A model generated the notes under the pieces. It made no database searches. It was not told where the DNA came from and was given only the letters and a program-made list of their open reading frames with translations. Below, in pieces: positions 15,328 through 23,010 of a stretch of 27,662 nucleotides of DNA (position 1 is its first letter; every line of letters begins with the position of its first letter). Made by a program: the position numbers and the translations under genes. Location of the stretch: IMG/VR virus record IMGVR_UViG_3300030099_000562, positions 1-27,662 of that record, one strand, 5' to 3'. Origin of the DNA: a virus.

Positions 15328-17232
15328 TTATGCTCCTATATCTACAATTTCACAAACATCGCCACTACAAGCAAAGGTCTGTGTACCTGCTGTAGTGTCT
15401 TCTTTCTCGTAGTCTGCAAGATGTGTCCAGTTTATGTCGTAGACAAACTTACTGCACATATCATTGTACTCTTCTTCAGTACACTCTTGATATGGTGCTT
15501 GCTGATAAGAGTGATCTGAGTGTGGTAAGAATGACACACCTGACATCTCATCAAAGTGTTTAAATACAAATGCACCAACCTCCATCCACTCATCGTCACG
15601 CACAGAAATAGTCACTGACGGCTTGTGTTCACACCAGTGCCTCTGGTACATCAACCATGTTTCTAACTGCTGTATGGCTGTTAAATCGGCTCTGACAACG
15701 CTTCTCTCTGGAGACTTAACAGGAAAACTAAATACAGTAGTGTCATTAGGCTTCATCACATCAGGTTCAGACGGAACACCTTGATCTATCATAAACTGTG
15801 TTAATGGGTCTTTGTTATCACCTCTAACAGTCCTGATGTAATACTTGCTGTGTCTAGCGTGTATACCAGATGCACTGTCTACAAGTTGTGACACTGTGCC
15901 TGATGGCTTAACACATGTGATAGCAGTGGACTGTGGTATATGAAAGATAGTAGACCATTCTCTGTTAGTCTCTACTGCAATCTCTCTTAGTGCAGATAGT
16001 GTCTTCTCTAGTCCTTGCTTTTTGCCGTTTGTTAGCTCATTGTCCATAATACCTGTGAGTGATACACCAAGTAGTCTTTCTTCTTCTGTATTATTCTTCC
16101 ACACTTTGCGTAGATAAGGGAAGTTTGTAAGTGTGGACTGTGCTGTGCCAAGTATAGTAGCCAAAACAACTTTTCTCTTTAGATCGTCAAACCTGTCGTT
16201 TTCTCTAATTACAACCTCTGTTAGATTGCAGAACTGATAAGGACGTAATATAATCTCACTACAAGGATTAGTACCAAAGTCATAGTTAGGATCTCTGCGT
16301 CCATATTTTTGTACTTGATTCTTAGCTGACACCCTGTTGAAGATGCCACGCTCACCTGATTTAGATTCAACTAAGCCAGTCCATTCTCTCAAGAATGTCT
16401 CACCGTCTGGCTTGGCTGTGTAAGCCACAGAGTTATTAGATAGAGCCATGTGTGGAGCATCCTGCCACCACTGTCCTGATTTAGCGTGTCGCATACGCAA
16501 GTCACCTAGATTAGACAAACTAATCATAGCTGACCTACGCACACCACCCACCACAACTATCTCACCTATCTTACACATCAAAGAATGACAATCATAACTA
16601 GATAACTTACGTCCTGTATTTGCTTTAAATAAAGCCACAGTAAAGTTAAATAAATCAAGCAAAGGTGCAGGTCCACTCGCTCTACCGCCAAACGTCTTGA
16701 GCCTAGCTCCTGCAGGTCTGACACCAGACATATCCCACTTAGGTATTTCACCCATATATAGATGTCCTACAAGTTTCCTGAAACCTTTAGCCCAACCTTC
16801 TTTGCTATCTGCAATCTTTATAACAGTGTCGCACTCTTCTAACTCGTTAGGTATGTCAGGTAATTTATTTATACAATCTCTCTCTACAGAAAAGCCTACA
16901 CCTGTGCCACAAAGAAGTATATACATAGCCTCATCAAAAGACTTAGGATCATCTACAGGCAAGTAACTACAGTTGTACCCTGCAGTATTATCTCTGTCTA
17001 ACGCTTTACCTGCAGTCATCAATGCTCTCATGGATGGCATAACTTCTAGGTTATATATAGCATCATAAACTTCTGCTTTAGGTAAATTGCCTTTGACCTT
17101 CTCTGCAATATAATCTACATATCTCTGAACAGTTTCATCCCAAGTCTCTCTTCTTTGTTCATCATCAAGCCACCTAGCGTACCTAGATGTAGCTATAAAG
17201 TTTTGGTAATCTGTTGGTAGTGTGTTATTCAA
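15328..17232 (-). CDS. nrdJ: Adenosylcobalamin-dependent (class II, monomeric) ribonucleoside-triphosphate reductase
   Basis: This is a 634-residue enzyme that reduces ribonucleoside triphosphates to dNTPs with coenzyme B12. The N-terminus 'FIATSRYARWLDDEQRRETW' is typical of the RTPR family. The active site is clear. NPCSE at 322-326 holds the thiyl-radical cysteine C324 with N322 and E326. C335 lies eleven residues further on and pairs with C88 (GYNCSY) for substrate reduction. The C-terminal shuttle pair is C622/C627 (ACSGDVC). These match C408, C419, C119 and the C-terminal pair of the Lactobacillus enzyme, which is about 100 residues longer. The start is TTG, overlapping the previous stop as TTGA, with AAAGGA nine bases upstream. 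It depends on host or environmental cobalamin. Confidence 0.92.
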   Translation of the reverse strand: MNNTLPTDYQNFIATSRYARWLDDEQRRETWDETVQRYVDYIAEKVKGNLPKAEVYDAIYNLEVMPSMRALMTAGKALDRDNTAGYNCSYLPVDDPKSFDEAMYILLCGTGVGFSVERDCINKLPDIPNELEECDTVIKIADSKEGWAKGFRKLVGHLYMGEIPKWDMSGVRPAGARLKTFGGRASGPAPLLDLFNFTVALFKANTGRKLSSYDCHSLMCKIGEIVVVGGVRRSAMISLSNLGDLRMRHAKSGQWWQDAPHMALSNNSVAYTAKPDGETFLREWTGLVESKSGERGIFNRVSAKNQVQKYGRRDPNYDFGTNPCSEIILRPYQFCNLTEVVIRENDRFDDLKRKVVLATILGTAQSTLTNFPYLRKVWKNNTEEERLLGVSLTGIMDNELTNGKKQGLEKTLSALREIAVETNREWSTIFHIPQSTAITCVKPSGTVSQLVDSASGIHARHSKYYIRTVRGDNKDPLTQFMIDQGVPSEPDVMKPNDTTVFSFPVKSPERSVVRADLTAIQQLETWLMYQRHWCEHKPSVTISVRDDEWMEVGAFVFKHFDEMSGVSFLPHSDHSYQQAPYQECTEEEYNDMCSKFVYDINWTHLADYEKEDTTAGTQTFACSGDVCEIVDIGA

Positions 17233-17612
17233 TTTATTTTCCTTTCATTACTTACAGGCTCAATGTGCATACAAAAGAAAAAGCTGTCTAATAGTTTAGC
17301 CATTTTTTCAAAGTTGTCTGCTTTATAGGGGTCAGGCATTTTATCAGAATCATTTAAAAGAAAAGACTCCATAGTAGGGTCATCTACTTCCGTACAAGCT
17401 AGTATGGATGTTACACTGTATAAATTATCTTTGCCCTCTACTGAACAAAATATATGTCTTTGTTTAAAATCTTCTGGCATATCACTTAAAAAATTCTCTA
17501 CATCTTTCCAAGTGTGTACCTTTTTCTTGGGAGCTAGGGGATCATCCGCTAAAGTTTTTGCTGCTTCATTAATACTTTTACCGCTAATCTGTTTAGTTTT
17601 TTCAAATTTCAT
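17229..17612 (-). CDS. Hypothetical protein upstream of the ribonucleotide reductase
   Basis: This is a 127-residue acidic protein (MKFEKTKQISGKSINEAAKT, LSDMPEDFKQRHIFCSVEGK, NFEKMAKLLDSFFFCMHIEP). It shows no recognisable family, membrane span or metal site. AAGGTGAC lies six bases before the ATG. Its stop overlaps the reductase TTG start, so the two are translationally coupled. A role linked to dNTP supply is possible only by position. Confidence 0.6.
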   Translation of the reverse strand: MKFEKTKQISGKSINEAAKTLADDPLAPKKKVHTWKDVENFLSDMPEDFKQRHIFCSVEGKDNLYSVTSILACTEVDDPTMESFLLNDSDKMPDPYKADNFEKMAKLLDSFFFCMHIEPVSNERKIN

Positions 17613-17769
17613 TGCTTGTCACCTTTATATTTTTAATTTCTACACCGTCTGCATCAAACATAAGAGCCTCTATTAATTCTTGCACACTTTCTGTTTGACC
17701 TTCTTCATCAATAGATAGGACATTCTCTTCAGGGTCTACTTCTAACGTCATATATACTTTGAACTTCAT
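17602..17769 (-). CDS. Small acidic protein between the MazG-like and hypothetical genes
   Basis: This 55-residue ORF reads MKFKVYMTLEVDPEENVLSI and ends VEIKNIKVTSNEI. It starts on an ATGA overlap with the MazG-like gene's stop and ends eleven bases inside the next gene, so it exactly fills the 150-base gap between them. AAAGGA lies ten bases upstream. The predicted short strand, helix, strand layout (VYMTLEV; VQELIEALMFD; VEIKNIKV) looks like a real small alpha/beta domain. Function unknown. Confidence 0.6.
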   Translation of the reverse strand: MKFKVYMTLEVDPEENVLSIDEEGQTESVQELIEALMFDADGVEIKNIKVTSNEI

Positions 17770-18182
17770 GCCACTAAATCCTTTAAGTCAGGCGGCACAT
17801 AGTTTGGACCTTTCATTACTTTACCATCTTCTCTATAAATAGGCTTACCCTTGTCATCTAGTTTAGACATATTACTAGCGTGTACTCTATTAAAAGCTAC
17901 CTGTAAAGGTAAACCTAGTGCTACAGCCATACCAGATATAACGTACTGTAAGTCGCATAGCTCTTTCAATAAGTTTTCTCTTACCTCTATCTTAGGCTTT
18001 CTTCCTCTAGCTAACGCTATAGACACCTGATTTATTTCTGACATTAACTCTGTAAACTCCTCTACTATTAAACTTCTGCGTAGCTCCATGCCATCTACGG
18101 TCATCGGTTCATCAATAGGATGTCCAAAAGCTACATGAAACTCTCTTAAACTATCTTCTCTTGATTTATAACTCATTGTCAT
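17766..18182 (-). CDS. MazG-like nucleotide pyrophosphohydrolase (PRA-PH/dUTPase-like all-alpha fold)
   Basis: This is a 138-residue protein. The EEFTE motif at 41-45 and E74..D77 in KELCDLQYVISG form the four-carboxylate Mg2+ site of the all-alpha NTP pyrophosphohydrolases. The C-terminal 'GKPIYREDGKVMKGPNYVPP' is characteristic of the phage/bacterial MazG-like group similar to phosphoribosyl-ATP pyrophosphohydrolase. Such enzymes hydrolyse non-canonical or excess (d)NTPs to monophosphates. The substrate here is unknown; cleansing the nucleotide pool or altering host (p)ppGpp metabolism is proposed for marine phage relatives. The ATG overlaps the upstream stop and the stop overlaps the next start. 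Confidence 0.8.
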   Translation of the reverse strand: MTMSYKSREDSLREFHVAFGHPIDEPMTVDGMELRRSLIVEEFTELMSEINQVSIALARGRKPKIEVRENLLKELCDLQYVISGMAVALGLPLQVAFNRVHASNMSKLDDKGKPIYREDGKVMKGPNYVPPDLKDLVA

Positions 18183-18406
18183 TTGTTCTCCTTTTCTATT
18201 ATTAATTTATCTAAGTACCACTGTGCCTTTTTCAAATCCTCTACACCACCTTTGTACCTATACCTCCATACATACTTCAATATATTCCCTTGTAAGTAAT
18301 ACTCATAACCGTCATCTGTAGCTGCTTGAATTGCATCTATGCACTCTATGTTAGCCTTGTTGTAGTGTGGTGGACTATTAACCATATCTGTTTCAGTCTT
18401 TTCCAT
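18179..18406 (-). CDS. DUF3310 small protein
   Basis: This is a 75-residue protein with the DUF3310 signature: SPPHYN at about 11-16, ECIDAIQA, and GNILKYVWRYRYKGGVEDL followed by KAQWYLDKL. This domain is common in phages beside nucleotide-metabolism genes and is sometimes annotated as a nucleotide kinase, although it lacks a P-loop, so that name is doubtful. GGAGGC lies eight bases before the ATG. It overlaps its neighbours by 14 and 4 bases. Confidence 0.85.
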   Translation of the reverse strand: MEKTETDMVNSPPHYNKANIECIDAIQAATDDGYEYYLQGNILKYVWRYRYKGGVEDLKKAQWYLDKLIIEKENK

Positions 18407-18752
18407 TTTTATGCCTCCAATCTACGTGAATCACGTTATCTTTTATTTCTTTTACTAGTGGTGTGTCATTTACTTCATTTCCTTTGTCATCGTATATAGG
18501 TGCTAGTTCTCCGTCTTCAAGTAACTGTGTTCTTACTCCTCTAACTAATTTTAAAAAATCATCATCCGTTTCTAGTAGAGGTATGGTAGCAGCAACTAAG
18601 GTAGCCATCTCCAACATTAGATATCTAGTCCTTTCATCCCAGATATTATCTTCATGGAATAGTATTTTTATATTAACACTACCATTAAAATCTCCTTGCT
18701 TTGTCTTTTGTGGTGTGAATATTATTGTATAGTCATCTGGTGATATTTTCAT
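18393..18752 (-). CDS. Hypothetical protein in the replication/nucleotide block
   Basis: This 119-residue acidic protein starts MKISPDDYTIIFTPQKTKQG, has a helical hydrophobic centre (YLMLEMATLVAATIPLLETD), and ends NVIHVDWRHKNGKD. The beta-rich N-terminus followed by helices suggests a small compact domain. The central stretch of about 18 residues is too polar at both ends to be a clear membrane span. It overlaps the endonuclease gene stop by ATGA and the DUF3310 start by 14 bases. No family is recognised. Confidence 0.6.
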   Translation of the reverse strand: MKISPDDYTIIFTPQKTKQGDFNGSVNIKILFHEDNIWDERTRYLMLEMATLVAATIPLLETDDDFLKLVRGVRTQLLEDGELAPIYDDKGNEVNDTPLVKEIKDNVIHVDWRHKNGKD

Positions 18753-19183
18753 ATCTTTAGCCTTTTCTTTTTATAGGGTAAAACACCTAGTTGTACTCGC
18801 TTTTTTCTTTCAGTCAACCATTTTTGTGGAATAATTCTATGTGCATATAAAAAACCATGTTTTTCACACCAGTCAGAGTATCTACTCTTTGACTTTTTAT
18901 ATAGTTTAGCATTAGCATTACTAAATATAAACCTTATATCTAACTTAGGGTACTGACTTTTGATACACAGATGCTTTCTTCTATCCTCTGAATCAAATAT
19001 ACCTTTACTTTCTATTATTATACCGTTGTCTAAAATAAAATCAGGAGTGTAATGCCTGTATCTAAGATCTTCCCACTCTATCTTCAGTAACTCGTATCGA
19101 ACTTCTTTTTGACACGACTTCAGAAAAGCAGCAATCTCTTTTTCCAGACCACTCCTGTAACGAAATTTATTATGTTTACGCAT
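18749..19183 (-). CDS. Endonuclease I, Holliday-junction resolvase (T7 gp3 family)
   Basis: This is a 144-residue nuclease (T7 gp3 is 149). RSGLEKEIAAFL carries E14. YTPDF gives D48 and IIESKG gives E58 and K60. The spacing E-34-D-10-E-2-K matches E20, D55, E65 and K67 of T7 endonuclease I. The C-terminus is basic (KKRVQLGVLPYKKKRLKI). In T7-like phages this enzyme resolves branched replication intermediates and degrades host DNA. It overlaps the exonuclease gene by 8 bases. Confidence 0.88.
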   Translation of the reverse strand: MRKHNKFRYRSGLEKEIAAFLKSCQKEVRYELLKIEWEDLRYRHYTPDFILDNGIIIESKGIFDSEDRRKHLCIKSQYPKLDIRFIFSNANAKLYKKSKSRYSDWCEKHGFLYAHRIIPQKWLTERKKRVQLGVLPYKKKRLKI

Positions 19184-20030
19184 TAGCTACATGCGTATAG
19201 TAAACTGTTGGTGGAAACTTAGACTTAGATACTTTAGAAGGCAATGCTTGTATTTCTCCCCAACACTTTTCTTTGTATGGGCAAAAGCCACACTCTACTC
19301 CTAGCTTTCTGTTACCGCTAGGTTTACCGTAGTAAGTCTCAGGTATGTCATCAAAGCATCTCTCAAATGGTTCATCATTTTCTAAGTAAGAAACAGTATC
19401 TTCTATCTTAATTAGTTCTTTGTCTAAATTTAAACCTTCTGCCTCTACATACTTAAAACCTCCTGTGTTTTTATTAATGACCCACCAACCGCCTACACCT
19501 TTACCTGCTGCTTTTGCGTATCCTGCTAGTTGAGCTACATAGCCAAAACTATCTCCCGATTTAAGAGTGCCAAAGTTATCAAACTTATTATCGTAAGACC
19601 ATGATGATGCAGATTTTATATCATCTACTTTGTCATCTAAAATCATATCGTATTCGCCTTTGATGTCGGCATGTTTTGTTTTTAATGTGACCTGTCCACT
19701 GTCTGTAAATTTAACATTAGCGGCTCTCATTATACCTTTAAATACAGCCTCAACTATATCGCCTAGCATCATGTTAATTAAAAAGTAAGGGGACATAGGT
19801 TCTTTATGTTCTGGGCTGTTTTTATCAAACCAAAGCTGACACTTCTTTCTGCCTATGTTTGACATTCTCAATCTAAAGTCTTTGCGAGATGTACCTCCTG
19901 AGAACTGACGAGACATCGCATCTTTAACATCTTCAGCTACCTTGTCAACAATAGATTTGTCAACTTTTGCTGTACCTTTAGCTGCTTTATCTAAGAAAGC
20001 TAATATCGCCAGTTCTGCAGGATGGTTCAT
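19176..20030 (-). CDS. PD-(D/E)XK exonuclease with Cas4/AddB-type Fe-S cluster
   Basis: This is a 284-residue nuclease. Core residues are visible as GEYDMIL (D128) and DDIKSAS (D137, K139), with a later QLAGYAKA helix that supplies the conserved Q-x3-Y. Four cysteines bracket the core: C64 in RKKCQLWF, then C247, C250 and C256 in ECGFCPYKEKC. This C...C-x2-C-x5-C layout is that of the 4Fe-4S nuclease domains of Cas4 and AddB. In podoviruses the equivalent slot holds a 5'-3' exonuclease for degrading host DNA and recombination; polarity cannot be read from sequence. GAGGAG lies eight bases before the ATG. The gene sits between a probable SSB and endonuclease I. Confidence 0.82.
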   Translation of the reverse strand: MNHPAELAILAFLDKAAKGTAKVDKSIVDKVAEDVKDAMSRQFSGGTSRKDFRLRMSNIGRKKCQLWFDKNSPEHKEPMSPYFLINMMLGDIVEAVFKGIMRAANVKFTDSGQVTLKTKHADIKGEYDMILDDKVDDIKSASSWSYDNKFDNFGTLKSGDSFGYVAQLAGYAKAAGKGVGGWWVINKNTGGFKYVEAEGLNLDKELIKIEDTVSYLENDEPFERCFDDIPETYYGKPSGNRKLGVECGFCPYKEKCWGEIQALPSKVSKSKFPPTVYYTHVANA

Positions 20031-20035
20031 ACTAC

Positions 20036-20917
20036 TTACTCCTCGTCAATATCAACTATTGAGCCTACAATGTCAGAGTCTTCAGGGGATAAAGACTCTT
20101 TGTTGTTCTCTTCCCAAAAGTTGAGTATTGTAGAGTTAGTAGATTCAATCCACTCAACGAAGTTATTTAGAACCTCATTATCATCAGTGGTAACTTCAAC
20201 AGATTTACCTAGTTTACCTGTGATAACACCGTAGGTTGCACCTGTAGGTATACTCTTAACTTCACCTGATAGTAAAAGCTCATAGTGTATAGGCAACCTA
20301 TTCTTCTTTTGGATAGAGGAGTAAAGGGAGTCAAGGTTCTTATAACTCTCTCTATTTTTAACATTCATAAAGAAGGGAAAAGGGTCTACATCTACAGGAT
20401 TACCTTGTTCATCCATAGCTTTGTCGAGTGTACACATGCCAAATATAGCTTTGACACGCTTAGTTTGACGCATGAGTTCCTGTGTCTTAGGAGGGAGAGC
20501 ATTAAAGTCCTGCACATAACCTGATGGTCTTCCACAGTTTATACCACCGTAGTTATCCTTCAGGTCTTGATTAAGAGACTTTGCTAAGACAGTTCTTAAC
20601 ATGCGTCCTTCTTTACCATCGTCACTCTTGTAAGCTCCGTCCCATCTCTGGAACTGAAACCTCTGGATAAAAGGTCTGATGGTAATTGTAGGACTGTAGT
20701 ATACACTACCGTCTGGAAAAGTCACAGAGTATGATGCAGCTTTAATAACTGCTACCTCCATATCTTCTCCGTCTACATTCTTTGTACCCATGATGGGTTG
20801 ATGTAATTGTTTAACTTCAGCCAAAGCAGACTTCTTTGGGCTACTTGATTGAGATACACCCATCAAGTCAGCTAAAGCTGTAGGATTACTTTCGATTACA
20901 CTTAGTTGATTTTCCAT
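20036..20917 (-). CDS. Probable single-stranded DNA-binding protein
   Basis: I place the start at ATG 20917 (293 residues, MENQLSVIESNPTALADLMG), which has AAAAGGAG eleven bases upstream. A GTG 14 codons earlier also fits the frame but would put that ribosome site inside the gene. The central region is beta-rich and aromatic (SYSVTFPDGSVYYSPTITIR, FIQRFQFQRWDGA). The C-terminus is acidic (SLSPEDSDIVGSIVDIDEE), the usual feature of SSBs for recruiting partners. Location between DNA polymerase and exonuclease fits the T7 gp2.5 slot. Family similarity to T7 gp2.5 is not evident by eye, so function rests on context and the acidic tail. Confidence 0.55.
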   Translation of the reverse strand: MENQLSVIESNPTALADLMGVSQSSSPKKSALAEVKQLHQPIMGTKNVDGEDMEVAVIKAASYSVTFPDGSVYYSPTITIRPFIQRFQFQRWDGAYKSDDGKEGRMLRTVLAKSLNQDLKDNYGGINCGRPSGYVQDFNALPPKTQELMRQTKRVKAIFGMCTLDKAMDEQGNPVDVDPFPFFMNVKNRESYKNLDSLYSSIQKKNRLPIHYELLLSGEVKSIPTGATYGVITGKLGKSVEVTTDDNEVLNNFVEWIESTNSTILNFWEENNKESLSPEDSDIVGSIVDIDEE

Positions 20918-20958
20918 ATAGTTTTTACTCCTTTTGTTAAATGATTCGTTATTATACA

Positions 20959-23010
20959 CTATACATCTTTTGTGTCAAGCCAATTATCACCTATTTTTGC
21001 TTCTAATAACATTGGCACATTAATTTGTATATCATAATACGATTCTATTATATTATTTAAGTTATTATTTATGTCTTGTATTATTTGTAAGACACTGCTC
21101 TCCTCTGACGGATGCACATCTAATACAACAGAGTCGTGTACTGTATTAACAAGTAAACTGTGCATCTCGTCAAATCTCAATCTGTTCTCTATCTCTAATA
21201 GTATGATAGGAACTATATCCCCTGTAGCGAAACCTTGCACAGGGTAATTTTTAATCATAGTAAAATGTGTAGGTGCGCCACTTGCTCTTCTTTCTACATC
21301 AGGAAAAGCGTATTGTCTTCCTGACGGTGTAGTGATCTTCCCTAAGTTTAAAGCCTCATCACCTAGCTTTTTATGCCACTTAGATATGCCTTTGTACTTA
21401 TCTGTAAAGTGTGTGTAATACTCAGCCTCTGCCTTACTCCTGCCGTAACCTGTAGCTCCATACAAAGGTGCAAAGGTGTGTGCTTTAGCTTCCTGTCTTG
21501 ATGTAGGCTGTCCTGCGTCAGATATAACTTTAGCTGTGTAGCTATGCACATCAAACCCTGTTTCAACTTCTTTCATTGCAACTTTGTCTTGAGATAACAA
21601 TGCAGCAACTCTAAACTCTAGCTGTGCAAAGTCTGCCTCAAGTATCTTACCGCCTTGCCATCTCGACACAAATACTCTTTTTACAGGGAACGTACCGCCT
21701 CTAGGCATATTCTGCATATTAGGATTTCTACCTGAGAACCTGCCTGTAGCTGTAACGTGCTGAGTAAGACCTACATGTAAGAACCCATCAGGCTTAGTAA
21801 AGTTATGTATTCCTTCAACAAAGCTAGATAGATAACTAGATACAGCACTTTGTCGTTTTAAATCAGTTAAAAACTTGTACGCTACATCCATGTCTTTTGT
21901 CTTAGCGACTGAGATTAGTATATCTAAATAGTTTTTACTAGTTGTGAAACCGTTAGCACTTACCCACGCTTTAGATGGAGGAGCAAAACCTAGACCTGCC
22001 ATCTGATTAGTGTTTGTAAATATATATCCTATAGCGTTACAGGCAGTACATTTTGATGGTCTAGCAAAAGGTGAGCCATCCTTTTTAGTTTTATATACCT
22101 TGCCTTTACCTCTACATTCCTGACAAGTGTACGCTTTAGTTTTCATAATTAAATCACTATTAGCTTTGTAAGCTGACACAAACTCCTTTTTATCGTTGAC
22201 AAACTCAAATAAGTCAGCCCACTCTTTTTTGTTGTGAACCTTTCTGGAATATATAACTTGGCTAACTTGCTCTGGTGAGTTTAAATTTATAGGTGTGTCA
22301 CCCATTAAAGTCTTCACAGTAGAGTTTAGCCTAGCTTCTATATCTGTAAGCTCCTGCTCAAATTGTCTACGCACACCTGCCAGAGCTACCTTATCTATCT
22401 TAAAACCATTCATGTACATTTTAGTCAATGTCTTACACACCCTGTTAGTTATATCTCTGACACCGTGTAAAGACTGAGCCTCTGGTATAGCAAACTCCTG
22501 TTCTAATCTATGATACAGGCATTTAGTTATGTTTAAGTCTTGCTCTAAATACCCAGATAGTTCCGCTAGAGGTATTTCGTTTGTGTTGTATCCATCAGCA
22601 AAGTATTTCTTTAGTGTGTCTTGCTTTTGATAACCTAGTTCATACCTATTAGCACAAGCCTCAAGCGATACAGATTGTTTCTGTCCTCTTTGGAGCAGGT
22701 AGTCAGCTAACATGGTATCGTAAACATCACCGTCATACTTGAAGCCACAAGACCACAACCACTGTAAATCGTGCTGTAGATTGTGACCTATCAAGAGTGT
22801 CGTTTTATCTAGCACAGCTTGTAGTTGCTTCTTTTGTGATCCATCAGTGTCTTGCTTTTCGTTGTGATCATAAGTAAATACATGCGGTTTGTTGCCCTGT
22901 GCGTTGAGTACACCTACTTGAGTTAGCGTGTTAGATGGCTCAAAAGGGTCAAGATGGGTCTTACCATCCCGTTTTGTTGTTGTGTTCTCTACGTCAAGTA
23001 TTAACTTCAT
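20959..23010 (-). CDS. Family A DNA polymerase with an inserted DnaJ-like zinc knuckle (HMO-2011 type)
   Basis: This is a 683-residue replicative polymerase. The 3'-5' exonuclease domain (1-170) has D6/E8 in LDVENT, D81 in GHNLQHDL and Y154..D158 in YLEQDLN. A cysteine-rich insert follows, with C296/C299 (CQECRGKGKVY) and C321/C324 (CTACNAIGYIF). This resembles half of the DnaJ zinc domain and is the feature described for the SAR116 phage HMO-2011. Polymerase motif A is EADFAQLEFR (D460, E465, R467). Motif B is RQEAKAHTFAPLYG (R505, K509, F513, Y517), with Phe at the position of E. coli F762. Motif C is VHDS (H625, D626), with Ser in place of the usual Glu. It overlaps the helicase stop by ATGA. 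Confidence 0.93.
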   Translation of the reverse strand: MKLILDVENTTTKRDGKTHLDPFEPSNTLTQVGVLNAQGNKPHVFTYDHNEKQDTDGSQKKQLQAVLDKTTLLIGHNLQHDLQWLWSCGFKYDGDVYDTMLADYLLQRGQKQSVSLEACANRYELGYQKQDTLKKYFADGYNTNEIPLAELSGYLEQDLNITKCLYHRLEQEFAIPEAQSLHGVRDITNRVCKTLTKMYMNGFKIDKVALAGVRRQFEQELTDIEARLNSTVKTLMGDTPINLNSPEQVSQVIYSRKVHNKKEWADLFEFVNDKKEFVSAYKANSDLIMKTKAYTCQECRGKGKVYKTKKDGSPFARPSKCTACNAIGYIFTNTNQMAGLGFAPPSKAWVSANGFTTSKNYLDILISVAKTKDMDVAYKFLTDLKRQSAVSSYLSSFVEGIHNFTKPDGFLHVGLTQHVTATGRFSGRNPNMQNMPRGGTFPVKRVFVSRWQGGKILEADFAQLEFRVAALLSQDKVAMKEVETGFDVHSYTAKVISDAGQPTSRQEAKAHTFAPLYGATGYGRSKAEAEYYTHFTDKYKGISKWHKKLGDEALNLGKITTPSGRQYAFPDVERRASGAPTHFTMIKNYPVQGFATGDIVPIILLEIENRLRFDEMHSLLVNTVHDSVVLDVHPSEESSVLQIIQDINNNLNNIIESYYDIQINVPMLLEAKIGDNWLDTKDV

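Noticed and set aside
18179-18406. Nucleotide kinase annotation for the DUF3310 protein
   Set aside because: The protein is 75 residues long and has no P-loop, so the kinase name sometimes given is not supported.
20918-20959. GTG start 14 codons upstream for the SSB-like gene
   Set aside because: The strong AAAAGGAG site lies inside that extension, just upstream of ATG 20917.
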